Assembly: GCA_012845835.1 (NCBI GenBank)
Contig: JABAKD010000028.1
Coordinates: forward strand, 5,676,296 to 5,740,295
DNA length: 64,000 nt
Source of the DNA: Undaria pinnatifida
Lineage: Eukaryota > Sar > Phaeophyceae > Laminariales > Alariaceae
Direction: 5' to 3'
Shown here: piece after piece, positions 11,260-21,939 of the stretch
Layout: every line of letters starts with the position of its first letter
How positions within the stretch are numbered: the first letter of the stretch is position 1
Notes under the pieces: generated by a model
Database searches by the model: none
The model's input: the letters and a program-made list of their open reading frames with translations, nothing else
What the model was told of the DNA's origin: nothing
Made by a program: the position numbers and the translations under genes

Positions 11260-12840
11260 CACCCTCTTACCCCAGGCAGTGCGAATTTCACACTAGCTTC
11301 GTCCTAACAGAGTAGAGAGGAAGCCAAAGAAGCAGGTTCGATGCTATGACGGCTTCAGGCAAAGTGGAAACAGCCTTGTTGGACCTTCGTTGCTATATAC
11401 GTTTCCTTCTCCGCGGCAGGATGTCATGTACCTGCCTGCCTACGCCCCCTTTAAATTTCCATTGGTACCCGTACATGATACCTGGTACGTACCTTCTCCT
11501 TATTATCTTGGTTTAAAAGTAGGCGCCCTCCAAAGAAAAGCATTCAAGTACCGCAGCTTCTCTTGGTCGTGAGCGCCCGCCAAGCACCTAAACATCCCGC
11601 AGGATGAATGCATTCCAATTACATTGGAGGTCTGATCTCGTGCATCTCGTTTCTCCATCACGGCCGTCGCCAATCGCGTAAGCAAGGCTCGCTTAGCTGT
11701 GCCTTGCTCTAGCTTCGTGCTCCTCTCTCTTTCTTCGTTCTTTTTTTTCGTCCCCTGTCTTTTTACCCAATTTTTACCGCCTCCGACGGCCGTTTAAACT
11801 CCCAAAAATTCTGTCCCACCCTACAAATTGTTTTTTGCCCACATACTGTCCGGAGTGGCTCGCTAATACTACAGCAAACGAAGGGCTACTTATATGGTAA
11901 TGCATCCTGTACCTAAATCATATCGTTGATGCATTCCTACTTTTTGACGGGTTACATGGCGCAAGTATTGGCTTGTATGAGACCTCCTACACCAGCAGGC
12001 CTGAGAATACCACCCGCTCTGAGGGTCCCCTCGGTGCAGATACCTTGAGCGCTGCAGCATGTCCTGATAAAGGTCTGGACAGGTAGTTGACTGCACTCGG
12101 AAGTACCTGGAAAAATTTTATCAAATGCAGGTGTGGTGCCAACCTCTGTTCCACAGTTTGGATCCACCTGACTTTTCATGACGATTTGCTGATACCGCAC
12201 AGTCGGTTGTACGACGAGTCGTCTCGAGTGTTTCCGAAGGACGTGGCGTAATAGCTGCATTTACAGTTTGCAACACAGTTCAGGCTTTCACTTTTAGGCT
12301 TTTACGTACGAGATATGGCAGTGACTGGAGGAGTGGATTCACAAGTCGTGGTTGGTTGAAAGAGAACACCACAACTGCCATTACACCTCAGACATCGGTC
12401 GGTCATAGTGTGATGCTGAAGCCCCGCAAATCGAGCGCTGCTGAAATACTCAATCATGCACCAAGCACGAATTTGCGTCTGATATAGACTGTATGCCTGG
12501 CACCTGGTGGTGGCTTTTATTACGCGAACAACATTTTATATGCGCTGTAATCGGTGCGGTGTCAGTCAGCAGTTGAGATTTCAACTGCCTTTTTCAAGTG
12601 CCAGGTGTTGAAAAAGTCGCTAGGTATTGGAAAGTCATGGGCGGTATCCAATGCTCTGTTGTTCGCGGGTGAGTCCCATAGTTGGAACTCATGTGCTGGA
12701 TTGAAAGAGGGGTGCGGAAGACAACCGGAATACTGTCCGTGTGGCAGACACCTTTTGACCGTATTATTTTTCTCTAGTGACAGAAACACTGCCGGTACGA
12801 GGTACCTGATCTATACTATATATTCAACGGTGCGGTAGCA
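11260..12840. other. No recognisable gene
   Basis: About 1.6 kb of apparently unique sequence. Short frames exist, for example on the - strand at 11,952-12,260, but none shows a domain or a match to other parts of the window. Confidence 0.35.
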
Positions 12841-12856
12841 AAGGCGGTGCACTCAC

Positions 12857-13113
12857 AGAGGTAGGATACCAAAAACATGACAAAAGCATGGTAGCCCTTT
12901 CCCGTCCAACAGCAGGATCCAGTGCAGAAATATGGCCGACAGCGTAGCGAGGGTCGAAGATCCGCAGATCCCAACGAGGGCAGGTACCTTGGCCGCAACC
13001 TTGAAGGAGCGCCTCAGGAACCATAACTCCAAGAGCAGTCGCGCCCATACGCACGTGAAAAGGATACCCGTTATGACCAGAGCTGCCTTGAGCGCACTCA
13101 TGGTGTATTCCAG
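12857..13113 (-). pseudogene. Frameshifted copy of 7TM-RGS exon 1
   Basis: This - strand exon is homologous to exon 1 of the 7TM-RGS gene at 35,495-35,756. It starts MSALKAALVITGILF and shares VWARLLLELWFLR, FKVAAKVPALVGICG and HWILLLDGKGLPC with the + strand copy, where the equivalents are LWPRLLWQLWALR, FEIAARAPVIVGISG and HWILLLESKGLPC. Both end at the same splice donor, GTGAGTGC. Between the GLPC codons and the donor this copy has 29 bases against 28 in the other, so the frame breaks. The second exon was not found nearby. It is probably a fragment of a once-larger paralogue, because an intron donor persists and the piece is therefore not a retrocopy. Confidence 0.75.
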
Positions 13114-13378
13114 CTTCGGCGGGTGTCATGTGCAGTTTGATACCGACCCTTGGCACCGCGTTTGCGCCTGCTTACGTAGAGACATGCGTGGCTCGTGACG
13201 GCTGTGATCGGAAAGATGCGTACATGAAGGCATGATGAGGAAAAGCGTTACATTTTTTGATGCAAAATGCCAACGGATCAGCTCATTCGTACAGTACCGT
13301 ATCTTTATTTTCTGTTTTCGTTTTGGATGCTACACTAGTCTAGTTAGTCTATATACGTACGTATTGATTCATTTTTTG

Positions 13379-14047
13379 TACTCTTGTGTACTCGTCAGTA
13401 CTCGAATGAACACCAGGTATGTACCGGTAATACCATTAATGTATACGTATCTGGTTGAGAATAGGGCTGGCCCCTCCGCCCCAAACGTGGAGGGGGCATA
13501 CTTTGGTCCTTCAGAACCAAATATTATAAAAAATGAAAATATACTCCAGCTGTGAGATCGAAGATTTTGTCGAAACTCATCTTTGCAAGCTGTGTGTGGA
13601 TTACTCTTGTGTACTCGTCAGTACTCGAATAAAAACCAGGAATGTACCGGTAATACCATTAATGTATACGTATCTGGTTGAGAATAGGGCTGGCCCCTCC
13701 GCCCCAAACGTGGAGGGGGCATACTTTGGTCCTTCAGAACCAAATATTATAAAAAATGAAAATATACTCCAGCTGTGAGATCGAAGATTTTGTCGAAACT
13801 CATCTTTGCAAGCTGTGTGTGGATTACTCTTGTGTACTCGTCAGTACTCGAATAAAAACCAGGAATGTACCGGTAATACCATTAATGTATACGTATCTGG
13901 TTGAGAATAGGGCTGGCCCCTCCGCCCCAAACGTGGAGGGGGCAAAATTTGGTCCTTCAGAACCAAATATTATAAAAAATGAAAATATACTCCAGCTGTG
14001 AGATCGAAGATTTTGTCGAAACTCATCTTTGCAAGCTGTGTGTGATA
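13379..14047 (+). repeat. 223-bp tandem triplication
   Basis: Three head-to-tail units start at 13,379, 13,602 and 13,825, each exactly 223 bases after the last. Each contains unique-looking flank (ACTCTTGTGTACTCGTCAG, GGGCTGGCCCCTCCGCC) joined to the outer 70 bases of family A (TATAAAAAATGAAAATATAC). The copies are nearly identical, so the expansion is recent. The third unit runs into the complete element. Confidence 0.95.
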
Positions 14048-15176
14048 ATCCGATCGCGCGTATTACGGGTTGTGTGTCCTCATTATAGACATAGCCCGGC
14101 GACTCCCGTTACAACTACAGCGGTGTAGCTATCAGGGTCAACAGGGTGATGTTAATCAGTCTGTGCGCGAAAACTATAAATCCGTTTCTGAGGGGGACAA
14201 AATCTGACAGCTGTGGAAGGAAATGCATCCGTTTATCAAGTGAATCCTGTAAGTCGAATAACCGGTGAGGGGAGGGCGGAGTTTTGAAGGACGTGGGGGC
14301 CTGCTTTTGATCAAAAGGGAGCGGGGTTGGAGGGGGGGGAAAGGGGGGGGGGGGGGGGGGGGGCGGGGGGGGGGGGCGGACGGGCAGGCAATTTGTGCGT
14401 GGAAGCTATAAATCCTTTAAGGGGATATCTCTGACGGATTTGGGAAAAAGGAAAAGAAAAGAAAAAATATATATCAAATCCATGCCGCCATCCCCCCCAC
14501 GACCCCCTCCCAACGCCCCTCCCTCTCCCACCACCCGCACCATCGCCTATTATACCTAGCACCACGCGTATAGCAAAACACTTCATCTATGCGACCTATA
14601 GCTGTAAAAAATGCTTTTTGCTCCCCGCCCCTCCCCCTCCCACCCTCTCGAATGCTCCGCCCTCTCCTCACTGGTTGTGCGACTTACAGGATATACATAA
14701 CAAACTGGTGCATTCCTTCCAAAACCGTAAGATTTATCCCCTTAAAGGATTTGTAGTTTCCACGCACATTTTGAGTTGCCCCCCCCCCCCCCCCCCCCCC
14801 CCTTTCCCCCCCCTCCAACCCCGCTCTCATTTGATCAAAACCAGGCCCCCACGTCCTTCAAAACTCCGCCCTCCCCTCACCGGTTATTCGACTTACAGGA
14901 TTCACTTGATAAACGGATGCATTTCCTTCCACAGCTGTCAGATTTTGTCCCCCTCAGAAACGGATTTATAGTTTTCGCGCACAGACTGATTAACATCACC
15001 CTGTTGACCCTGATAGCTACACTGCTGTAGTTGTAAGGGGAGTCGCCGACCTATATCCTTAATGAGGACACACAAATCGTAATAAACGCGATCGGAGTAT
15101 CACACACAGCTTGCAAAGATGAGTTTCGACAAAATCTTCGATCTCACAGCTGGAGGAGTGTATTTTCATTTTTTAT
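13971..15176. mobile_element. Family A foldback element, complete
   Basis: A 1.2-kb element made of two long inverted arms. The left arm begins TATAAAAAATGAAAATATAC and the right arm ends with its complement, GTATTTTCATTTTTTAT. Both arms carry the same series of words in inverted order: GCTTGCAAAGATGAGTTTCG, GTCGGCGACTCCCCTT, CTGTTGACCCTGATAGC, TGTCAGATTTTGTCCCCCTC and a poly-C or poly-G tract. Only about 250 central bases (14,440-14,690) are unpaired. No transposase is encoded, so it would depend on enzymes in trans. Related ends occur at 1, 8,383, 40,625, 51,673, 59,915 and 60,864. Confidence 0.9.
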
Positions 15177-15230
15177 TTGACGAAATCTCATTAAGGATAT
15201 AGGTCGGCGACTCCCCTTGGAACTACAGTG
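15177..15230 (+). repeat. Extra family A arm fragment at element edge
   Basis: Directly after the right end of the foldback element comes CTCATTAAGGATATAGGTCGGCGACTCC in left-arm orientation. This suggests an adjoining broken copy or an aberrant transposition product. Confidence 0.6.
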
Positions 15231-15234
15231 ATAT

Positions 15235-15810
15235 CCGTGGTATAGCCTGTACCAGGTGTGAATTGATTAGACTAGTGTGCAGTTAATCGCTACATACTGC
15301 TAGCACAAAACTTTAAACACACACCAAGACCAACCCTACTACAGCAGCTGCTGCTGTCAGAAATAGATTTTCGTCGAAAATAATCTTTACCCCGGCCGCG
15401 TGTGATACAGCAGCACCCCGAATGTACGCGTGTAGCAGCTATTCATATCATTATAGCATTATAACAAATTAGACTATTCGCTGTTGATGTTTACACTGAC
15501 AACATCCGCATGAAAAGCGGGCGGCTGGTGTTTCACGCAGCGTCCAAAGACGAGTATCGACCCTAAATGTATCGAACTCACAGCTGACGTGCTTGGAAGA
15601 AAACTTGAAAATATTGTACAAGTATTAATAGTTCCTTTTAAAGTCTTGCTCCAATGACAGACAGACTACATTGTGCTTTACATTTTATTCTGGGAAGACA
15701 GATGCAGGGCCACGATTTCTTTGCCCGTGGATACGTGCCGGTGTGGTGCTGACAGATGCACTGTTATGTGTATATATTTCTGCCGTCGCAGCCTTCTGAA
15801 GCACGCGGAC
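15235..15810. other. Spacer with a motif shared with 30.46 kb
   Basis: There is no gene. The phrase ACGAGTATCGACCCTAAAT followed by TCGAACTCACAGCTGACGT near 15,550-15,590 recurs near 30,465-30,515. This suggests a further small repeat family whose end resembles that of family A. Confidence 0.4.
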
Positions 15811-15814
15811 GACA

Positions 15815-16110
15815 GATGTTATGTCACTCGTCAGCCGCTATGCTTGCGCAAGGAAGAAACAATGCAACTAAATGCGAAGGGGGCAGGAAGAATAGGCCAT
15901 GGAAGGTGCAACCAGCGATTTGAATGTGCCAAAAGGTACACTAGTTGGGCGGATCTGTTTGCCCTTTGCTGTGCTGTGTGCGTGTTGGCGATGTCACGGT
16001 GTGATCGGCAGTATGGGTGTAATTCGCGGGGGGGAACAGGACACGAAAAGGGCCGAGAGAGAACGATCACACGAAGAAAGCAAAAATACAAGCACACACG
16101 TCTTAAGAAA
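15815..16110 (+). repeat. Family C repeat, copy 1
   Basis: Matches 31,170-31,480 and 31,540-31,850. Shared words are CGCAAGGAAGAA, GGGGGCAGAAAGAAGAGGCC-like, GCGATTTG, a GCTGTGCTGTGTG-like tract, TTGGCGATGTCACG and GATCGGCAGTA. A long frame here is not a gene, because the equivalents in the other copies are broken. Confidence 0.7.
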
Positions 16111-16304
16111 TGTCAGGCAATAGCAGCCTATTATCGTGATAATAAAAGCAGTAGCGACTACAGCAGTACAGCAGTACACCTGGTCAATGCTCAACAGCAC
16201 AGCGTGTTGCTGAATAACCAGAAGCATTGTAATCAGCATAATTATGCGGTCGGTCTACCTACGCACGCCGTAGTATGCACCTTTACTATTTGCTTTTTCG
16301 GTGT

Positions 16305-17060
16305 AGGTCCATGAAAGCTCCCATGGAAGCTTCCATCGCTTCAATGGAAGATTTCATGGGAGTGTGGGAGCTTCCGTGGAGGCGACGGAAGAAGCTGCTA
16401 TGGAAGCTTCCGTGGAAGTATGGATGGAAATTTCCACAGAAGCTTCCATGTAAGTTACTTCCACGGAAGCTTCCGTGAAAGCTTTCACGAACGCTTCCGT
16501 GGAAGTCGCAAAAAAACAACTCAGAACTTTCACGGAATCTTTCGCGGCTGCCACGGAAGCTTTCTCCGAAGTTTCCGTGGAAGTAAATTTACTTCCATGG
16601 AAACCTCCGTGAAAGCTTCCGTGGAAGTATTCTTCCATGAAAGCTCCCGTGAAAGCTTTCGTGGAAGTTTCCGTGACAGCTTCCGTGAAAGCTTCCGTGA
16701 AAGCTTCAGTAAAAGCTTCCGTACAAGTTAAGTTACTTTTTCCGTGGAAGTAGCTTCTACGAAAGCTACTTCCACGAAAGTCTCCACGGAAGGTATTTCC
16801 ACGGAAACTTTCACAGAAGCTTCCGTGGACGCTTTCGTGGAAGCTACTTCCACTTATTCCACGGAAGCATCCGCGAAATGTTCCATGGGATCTTTCGTGG
16901 AAGCTTTCGACAAGTAGATGCTCCGTGGAGTATTCTTCCATGACAGCTGCCCCCATGTAGCCGTGGACGGAGGCAGTGTCCTGGGAAGCTTCCGTGGAAG
17001 GGATGGGAGCTCCCACCGAAAGAAACAGAAGTGCATGTACTTGCCGAAAAGCTTCCGAGC
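16305..17060. repeat. Self-complementary 12-bp satellite, locus 1
   Basis: Dense imperfect repeats built from AGCTTCC(A/G)(T/C)GGA. The perfect 12-mer AGCTTCCATGGA is a circular permutation of its own complement, so the array reads alike on both strands. The period keeps several frames open, giving repeats such as SFHG, SFRG and EAFT on either strand, including a 255-residue - strand frame (16,354-17,121) that I treat as an artefact. The array thins out after about 16,930. A second locus is at 27,340-28,010. Confidence 0.9.
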
Positions 17061-17069
17061 AAGCTACTG

Positions 17070-18540
17070 GCACGTCCATGTGCAAAACGTTAAATATGTT
17101 CAACATCTCCCCCCCGCACACACGGAGGGCAGGGAGCTTCAGCGGGCCAAAGGGAACCAGTACAGGCTCCCATGGAGTCCATCGAATCTCCGGTGGAAAA
17201 TTGCATGGACTTCCACCACCAAAATGAACAATCAGGCGGGAGGTCCCGCAAAACGTATATGTGTTGTTGATTGCGATTATTTAACAAGTAAGCGCTGGGA
17301 AACGAGAACGGGGGAAAGCTGGGAGGGTCCGACACATTGTCATGTACACGCCTACGTACGTGACGTGGTCTGGATTCCCTTTTTCTTTGTACGTTCGCAA
17401 GGATTCGTCGTGTAAGCTGATGTAAAGAAGCTAGTCGTGGTGGATGCTGGCAAAAATGACGTATCGCATTATTCACGCAGCCAGCCTTTACTAGCGTTAG
17501 TCGGCCCACGCCGTGATGGGTATATCGTTTATTAAAGGTGAGTGTAAGCGGTGGCCGTCGAACGACGGAAGGGTGAAATAGTGTGATTGTTTTGCCCAAA
17601 CATGCGTTGTGCTGGTCCGCCGTTATCTTCAGTTGGTACGGTGTGTGCTTGTTGTTCGTCTCGACATCGAAGTATCGGCATTGAATTATAATGTACCGTA
17701 ACGTTTGGGGCGGGAGGAGGTGACGTCATGGGCGTCCCGCCTCCACGCCGTTGTATGCGTTGGTGTCTTGTTGGATGTTTTAGTCGGCGATAGGTTCGTC
17801 GTTGATTGCCCCGGAGCACAAAAGCGGGCGGCCCCCGGTCCTCCCGATCGTCGGTCCTCCGTCCGTGCCCTGTGCTACGCAAACCTTCATATTCCATGGA
17901 TGCTTCCTACGTGAGAGGACGTCAAAGTAAGGCAATTACATGCATCCATCGCGAGCAGATACAAATTAACGAGCAAATGCTTCCTCACCAACATAAGACG
18001 GCCGGGGAGGCGGAGGCACAACGCCTCCCCCTCCCACTGTGCACGTGTCCGTACGCCCCCCCCCAACACCACAATACGCCCATATAACCGCAACTAGCGC
18101 TGGTGCAGGCGAGGCCTGCCCACATCAAAATCAGACTACGTCACTCAGTCGTCGCAACAAACAAGCAGCAGATTGCACGGACTCAGTACAGGCTACAGGT
18201 CGAATGGACCAACGCCATGGCGCCAACCCCAGCGTCCGCGAATACTTCACATCCGTGACCAACAACGCCGCGCCGCAACCGCCTAAGCAATAGTCAGATC
18301 AGGCAGCGGGGTAGGGGCATGAGGCAAGCTACACAGCAACTTCCCAAAGCGTGCCACCTTCGACTTCAATCCGCAACCGGCGACGAAGCCATTGCGTACG
18401 AATAATAGATACCAGTCCAGAGTACGGGGTGAAGGGGCATCAAAGCCTTTAGCTCACCCGCAGCTTCCCCCAATCTTTTCTGCCCACAACCACGCGCAGT
18501 CACATACCTCGTAATACTACGTACCCCGAAACGCTCTTAA
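17070..18540. other. Weak coding-like sequence, unassigned
   Basis: Several + strand frames from about 17,806 to 18,293 have protein-like composition, for example MDASYVRGRQSKAITCIHRE, and continue with stops toward 18,600. A - strand frame at 17,532-17,897 overlaps them. I cannot tell whether this is a decayed transposon gene or chance. Confidence 0.2.
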
Positions 18541-18552
18541 TCGTTGGGGACG

Positions 18553-18900
18553 ACTTCGCCACAAGGGAACTAACCACCCCTCTCCCGCCTCAACCCATGT
18601 CCACCGCGACACCAGGGTGCCGGCGAATGAACAAGACAATCGCAGCAGCCGCCGGCTTTTTTTCCACTCCTTGACAACGGACAGCAAGAAGAGGACGGTA
18701 CCTATTCCAGGGAAAGTCACACGCTCATGAGGATAGCCCCCTTCTCCCCCCTCCTCTTCCCCAACCCACGTCCACCACAACACCAGGGCGTCGGTGAATA
18801 GGCAAGACATTACCAGTCGGTTATTTTCCACTTTTTCAAAACAGCAACAACAGGATAGCATCCAATCCAGAGAACGCCACACCTCATGACGAGGTTTTCC
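18553..18900 (+). repeat. Tandem duplication of about 170 bp, two diverged units
   Basis: Two units share CCCAACCCACGTCCACCACA-like, CACCAGGGCGTCGGTGAATA-like, TTTTCCACTTTTTCAAAACA-like and CGCCACACCTCATGA-like words. The - strand 207-residue frame across it (18,517-19,140) owes its length to this repeat and to a following poly-C run. Confidence 0.6.
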
Positions 18901-19139
18901 TCGCCCCCCCCCCCCCCCCCCCCTAATCCACGCCCCTCGTAACGCTGACTCACCCCCCATCCCTCTCTTTCCATTCTCTTTCCGACGTGCGAGCAGATAG
19001 TGCTGAAAAGTCCACCTCCCACCAACCGAACCACAGAGTTCTCCACAACCCGCACAAACCTCATCGTGCACAACAATACGCCCGAACCCATACATCCAGC
19101 ACTGTCCGTCGGCCCACCCGCCAAGAACAACACCGGGCA

Positions 19140-19455
19140 CTTAAATTTTGCTTGTTTATCTTCGTCCCATTTATTATCCTCGCATTACTCTCGCACTCCC
19201 TCCCCGTAGAAACTCAGATCCGGGGTGACATAAAGGGCCGTCCACTCTCCTCCCCACTACGGTACGTGCCTTCTTTTTTATCGCGAGCAGAATTCCCCTC
19301 TTTCTTCCCTTGTCGACTCGAGTCTAATTGTGCCTACCCTTTCTAGTGCATTTTTCCAAATAAAGTCAAGACCTCACCACGGTGGGAATCAAACCCAAGG
19401 ACCAACGCTAGTAGTATTCGAGGGTAACCACACGACCACCGGGGCGACCGGCTGG
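19140..19455 (-). mobile_element. tRNA-derived SINE, copy 1
   Basis: Read on the - strand, the head contains GTGTGGTTACCCTCGAA (tRNA D-arm-like) and, about 30 bases later, GGGTTTGATTCCCACC. The latter fits the RNA polymerase III B box GGTTCGANTCC with one mismatch. The body follows and includes GACTCGAGTCGACAAGG-like and CACCCCGGATCTGAGTTTC words. The whole unit aligns with 30,575-30,935, including the tRNA-like head. There are two further partial bodies at 35,195-35,275 and 50,775-50,870. Confidence 0.7.
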
Positions 19456-19459
19456 AGGC

Positions 19460-20010
19460 AATGCGAACACATATTACGTGCGCTAGGCGTGGGAGGCTCA
19501 ACATCAACTATGAAGCTCTTCCGCCGTTGTGAGACCGGAGGCTGCGGTCGGGGTCAGACCCCCTGCAATATTTATCGTAGTGGCATGCGTCCAAGTCTTC
19601 CAACCAATGAAGTCACCTAAACAACGGCAGCAAAACCGGCAATGCGTGGACGACGGAAGCATAATTCGTGAGAATGCGTCCGTCATGCTTTTCATCGGCG
19701 TAGACGTGGTTGGCGCATGAGTGAATCGGGGTAGCCGTTGCCCACGCCCACCCCTCCTTTTGTTACGACACATTACCACTCCCACGCCAAGCACTACCTC
19801 CCGGCGCCGGGGCAAAGGATAGGAGATATTTTGAGCGTCGTTATCGTTTCCACGCGCACGGGCATGTCATGTGTCTTGCGGTGCAAACGTTGCCTTGTCA
19901 GCATCGATGTTGGAGCGGTTTAAGTGACAAAAAATATAGTCTCACGTACCCCTATCTCCCGCCGATCACCCCGATGCGTACCAACAACGTCTACCAAGTA
20001 CCAGAACACG
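19460..20010. other. No assigned gene
   Basis: A - strand frame at 19,504-19,815 has a plausible extracellular-like end (GDFIGWKTWTHATTINIAGG) but no motif. No gene is called. Confidence 0.2.
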
Positions 20011-20011
20011 A

Positions 20012-20257
20012 GCTTGCTGTTTCTTGTCAGTAGTGCTGTGAAGCAACAGAGGGGAACCTCGGCATCATTTCTAATCGCCGTCGGCATCGGGCAGCATGCT
20101 GTTTCTTGTCAGTAGTGCTGTGAAGCAACAGAGGGGAACCTCGGCATCATTTCTAATCGCCGTCGGCATCGGGCAGCATGCTGTTTCTTGTCAGTAGTGC
20201 TGTGAAGCAACAGAGGGGAACCTCGGCATCATTTCTAATCGCCGTCGGCATCGGGCA
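20012..20257 (+). repeat. 82-bp perfect tandem repeat, 3 copies
   Basis: Three units beginning around GCTGTTTCTTGTCAGTAGTG recur at 82-base spacing (20,021; 20,103; 20,185) with essentially no differences. The array is therefore very recent. Confidence 0.95.
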
Positions 20258-20689
20258 CCCGGATACGATCTGCGGAATTCCTTGTTCTTGCTTGCCGGGT
20301 AGGGTTCTGGTTATTCCCTTCTTGTTTCCCACTTTACGCGACGCTTTAGGTGCATAATAAGCTGTCCGCCAACTCCTCACCTCCCGTACGGTTGTTCCGT
20401 TTGCCATGGCCTGCAGACAACTCTGGAATTCCTGCAGGGGTTGATCCTCGTCGTCATCGGGGGCGTTGGTATCCTCCGCGCCGAGAGGCGCTTCAAGCAG
20501 GAGGACCATTACGCGTGGACGTCCGTCGCGGGGGAGGAGAGTTGACAGAAACGCGTGAGCGGGTGTCGCCGGAATGAAAAACGGGTGGACGAAGACAAGT
20601 CCTTGACGCTTTGGACCAAGGGGTAAGTATCGACTGAAAATACTTCCCACAAAAAAACACAGCAGAAGGAAAAAGCACGTGACTTTCAT
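20153..20689 (-). CDS. Candidate secreted protein, unknown
   Basis: A 178-residue - strand frame starts MKVTCFFLLLCFFVGSIFS, a typical signal peptide with a hydrophobic core. An acidic segment (APDDDEDQPLQEF) and a basic one follow. The start has A at -3, a favourable context. The last 35 or so codons lie inside the 82-bp repeats, so the real end was probably elsewhere or the gene is spliced. A competing + strand frame over 20,400-20,540 would encode a membrane segment (FLQGLILVVIGGVGI), and a strong + strand donor GTAAGTAT lies near 20,622. The coding strand is therefore not certain. Confidence 0.3.
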   Translation of the reverse strand: MKVTCFFLLLCFFVGSIFSRYLPLGPKRQGLVFVHPFFIPATPAHAFLSTLLPRDGRPRVMVLLLEAPLGAEDTNAPDDDEDQPLQEFQSCLQAMANGTTVREVRSWRTAYYAPKASRKVGNKKGITRTLPGKQEQGIPQIVSGCPMPTAIRNDAEVPLCCFTALLTRNSMLPDADGD

Positions 20690-21196
20690 TGTGGCGCCGG
20701 CTTAGGCGACGGTCGTACTTGCGTGTGTTCGGGTCAGCACAACGTGGTGCCCCGGTGCCTCAGTGGGAAGACATCAGACAGAACGAAAGTTGTCCTTCAC
20801 CACGCCTCGGGTGGGGACGCTTTTGACCACGGCCCGATTTCCATTACATTGAGCGGAAAATATTCCTTTTTTTTCAATAAATAGGCTTTGTGGGCAGCAC
20901 TACGAAAGTGTCTATAACCGGTTAGAAAATGCACGACGTCATGGAATGCATGTGGCTGCCACTCCGCGTGTCTGGGAATCGTGCGAGTGCATATGGGCGT
21001 GACTGACGTGCCCGCCAAACCGTGGGAATAAAGATGCCTATTGCGGCATCCTTTGCGGCAATAAAGCCATTAATATTCAAATGTCCACCGTGGAACTCCG
21101 GTCTCCGAATCGCAACTTCCGGAGCACCCCTTAGAGAGGGTTTCCTTCCTTTCCGTTCATACGTTGAGCAATCGCTGGTTGTCTTTATGACCCAAT

Positions 21197-21260
21197 CTCG
21201 ACGTTCTAGCTAACAATAGAGCAGCTTCTCGACGTTCTAGCTAACAATAGAGCAGCTTCT
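21197..21260 (+). repeat. 31-bp tandem duplication
   Basis: Two perfect copies of CTCGACGTTCTAGCTAACAA plus 11 further bases stand head to tail. Confidence 0.9.
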
Positions 21261-21304
21261 CATTTTCCAGGCAGTAGGGTCACACCTGGTGCAACATTTC
21301 GTCG

Positions 21305-21853
21305 TCAGTTCCGCGCTTTCGTGTCAATTTCAACGGAACCACGTACGCGAGCAGGACCACAGTTCCTCGAGTTAAACACCCAACAGCACATCATGGAGAC
21401 AAAACCTGCACCGTCTTTATCACTAACCCATCTTGGCCTCACCTGCCATGACCGCGGGACCTTCTGCACGCATGGTTCCTGCGGCGTTGCCCCCGCTCCT
21501 CGTGCGCTTCCCCCCACTGACCACGACGGTTTGACATCCATTGACACCAACGGCGGCTGCACGTGGCATTGGAACATGGCACCCGTAATGCCCGACAGAA
21601 GCACCGCGGCCGCAATGACGGCCAAGGTAATGTTCGTCCATATCGTACCCGGCCCGGTTAACTCCGTATCGATTAAACCCGGCCGTTTAGAACCCGTCGC
21701 GGTCGTGCGTGTTCCCGTGGGGCTGCCCGCAGGCGTTATGTGTGAAGTTATCCCCATGCCATACCAGCGGTGGCTCTCTCCTTCTCCCCACCGGACTCCT
21801 CCTTGCGCGTTGCTGCTCGTCTCCGCCGGTCTCCAAAAGGGCCGGCTCCACAA
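21305..21853 (-). CDS. Candidate single-pass membrane protein segment
   Basis: A 182-residue - strand frame contains a clear membrane-spanning stretch, IWTNITLAVIAAAVLLSGIT, preceded by TELTGPG and followed by polar sequence. The opposite strand is also open over the same span (202 residues), because this stretch is GC-rich with few stops. I prefer the - strand for the hydrophobic segment and because other - strand islands lie nearby. No family was recognised and no bounded exon could be fixed. Confidence 0.25.
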   Translation of the reverse strand: MWSRPFWRPAETSSNAQGGVRWGEGESHRWYGMGITSHITPAGSPTGTRTTATGSKRPGLIDTELTGPGTIWTNITLAVIAAAVLLSGITGAMFQCHVQPPLVSMDVKPSWSVGGSARGAGATPQEPCVQKVPRSWQVRPRWVSDKDGAGFVSMMCCWVFNSRNCGPARVRGSVEIDTKARN

Positions 21854-21939
21854 ACACGGCCCATCTCCACCAAGCCTTCTTTCGTTCTTTCAGCTTCTTC
21901 GAGAGCATGGTCTGCTCCTATACTGCTGACATGTAGACC

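Noticed and set aside
15673..16314. 213-residue + strand open frame
   Set aside because: It lies over family C repeat copy 1. The matching parts at 31.2 and 31.6 kb are not open in the same frame.
16354..17121. 255-residue - strand open frame
   Set aside because: It lies within the 12-bp self-complementary satellite, whose period is a multiple of three. Both strands are open for that reason.
18517..19140. 207-residue - strand open frame
   Set aside because: It spans a tandem duplication and a poly-C run that yields a glycine tract. There is no domain.
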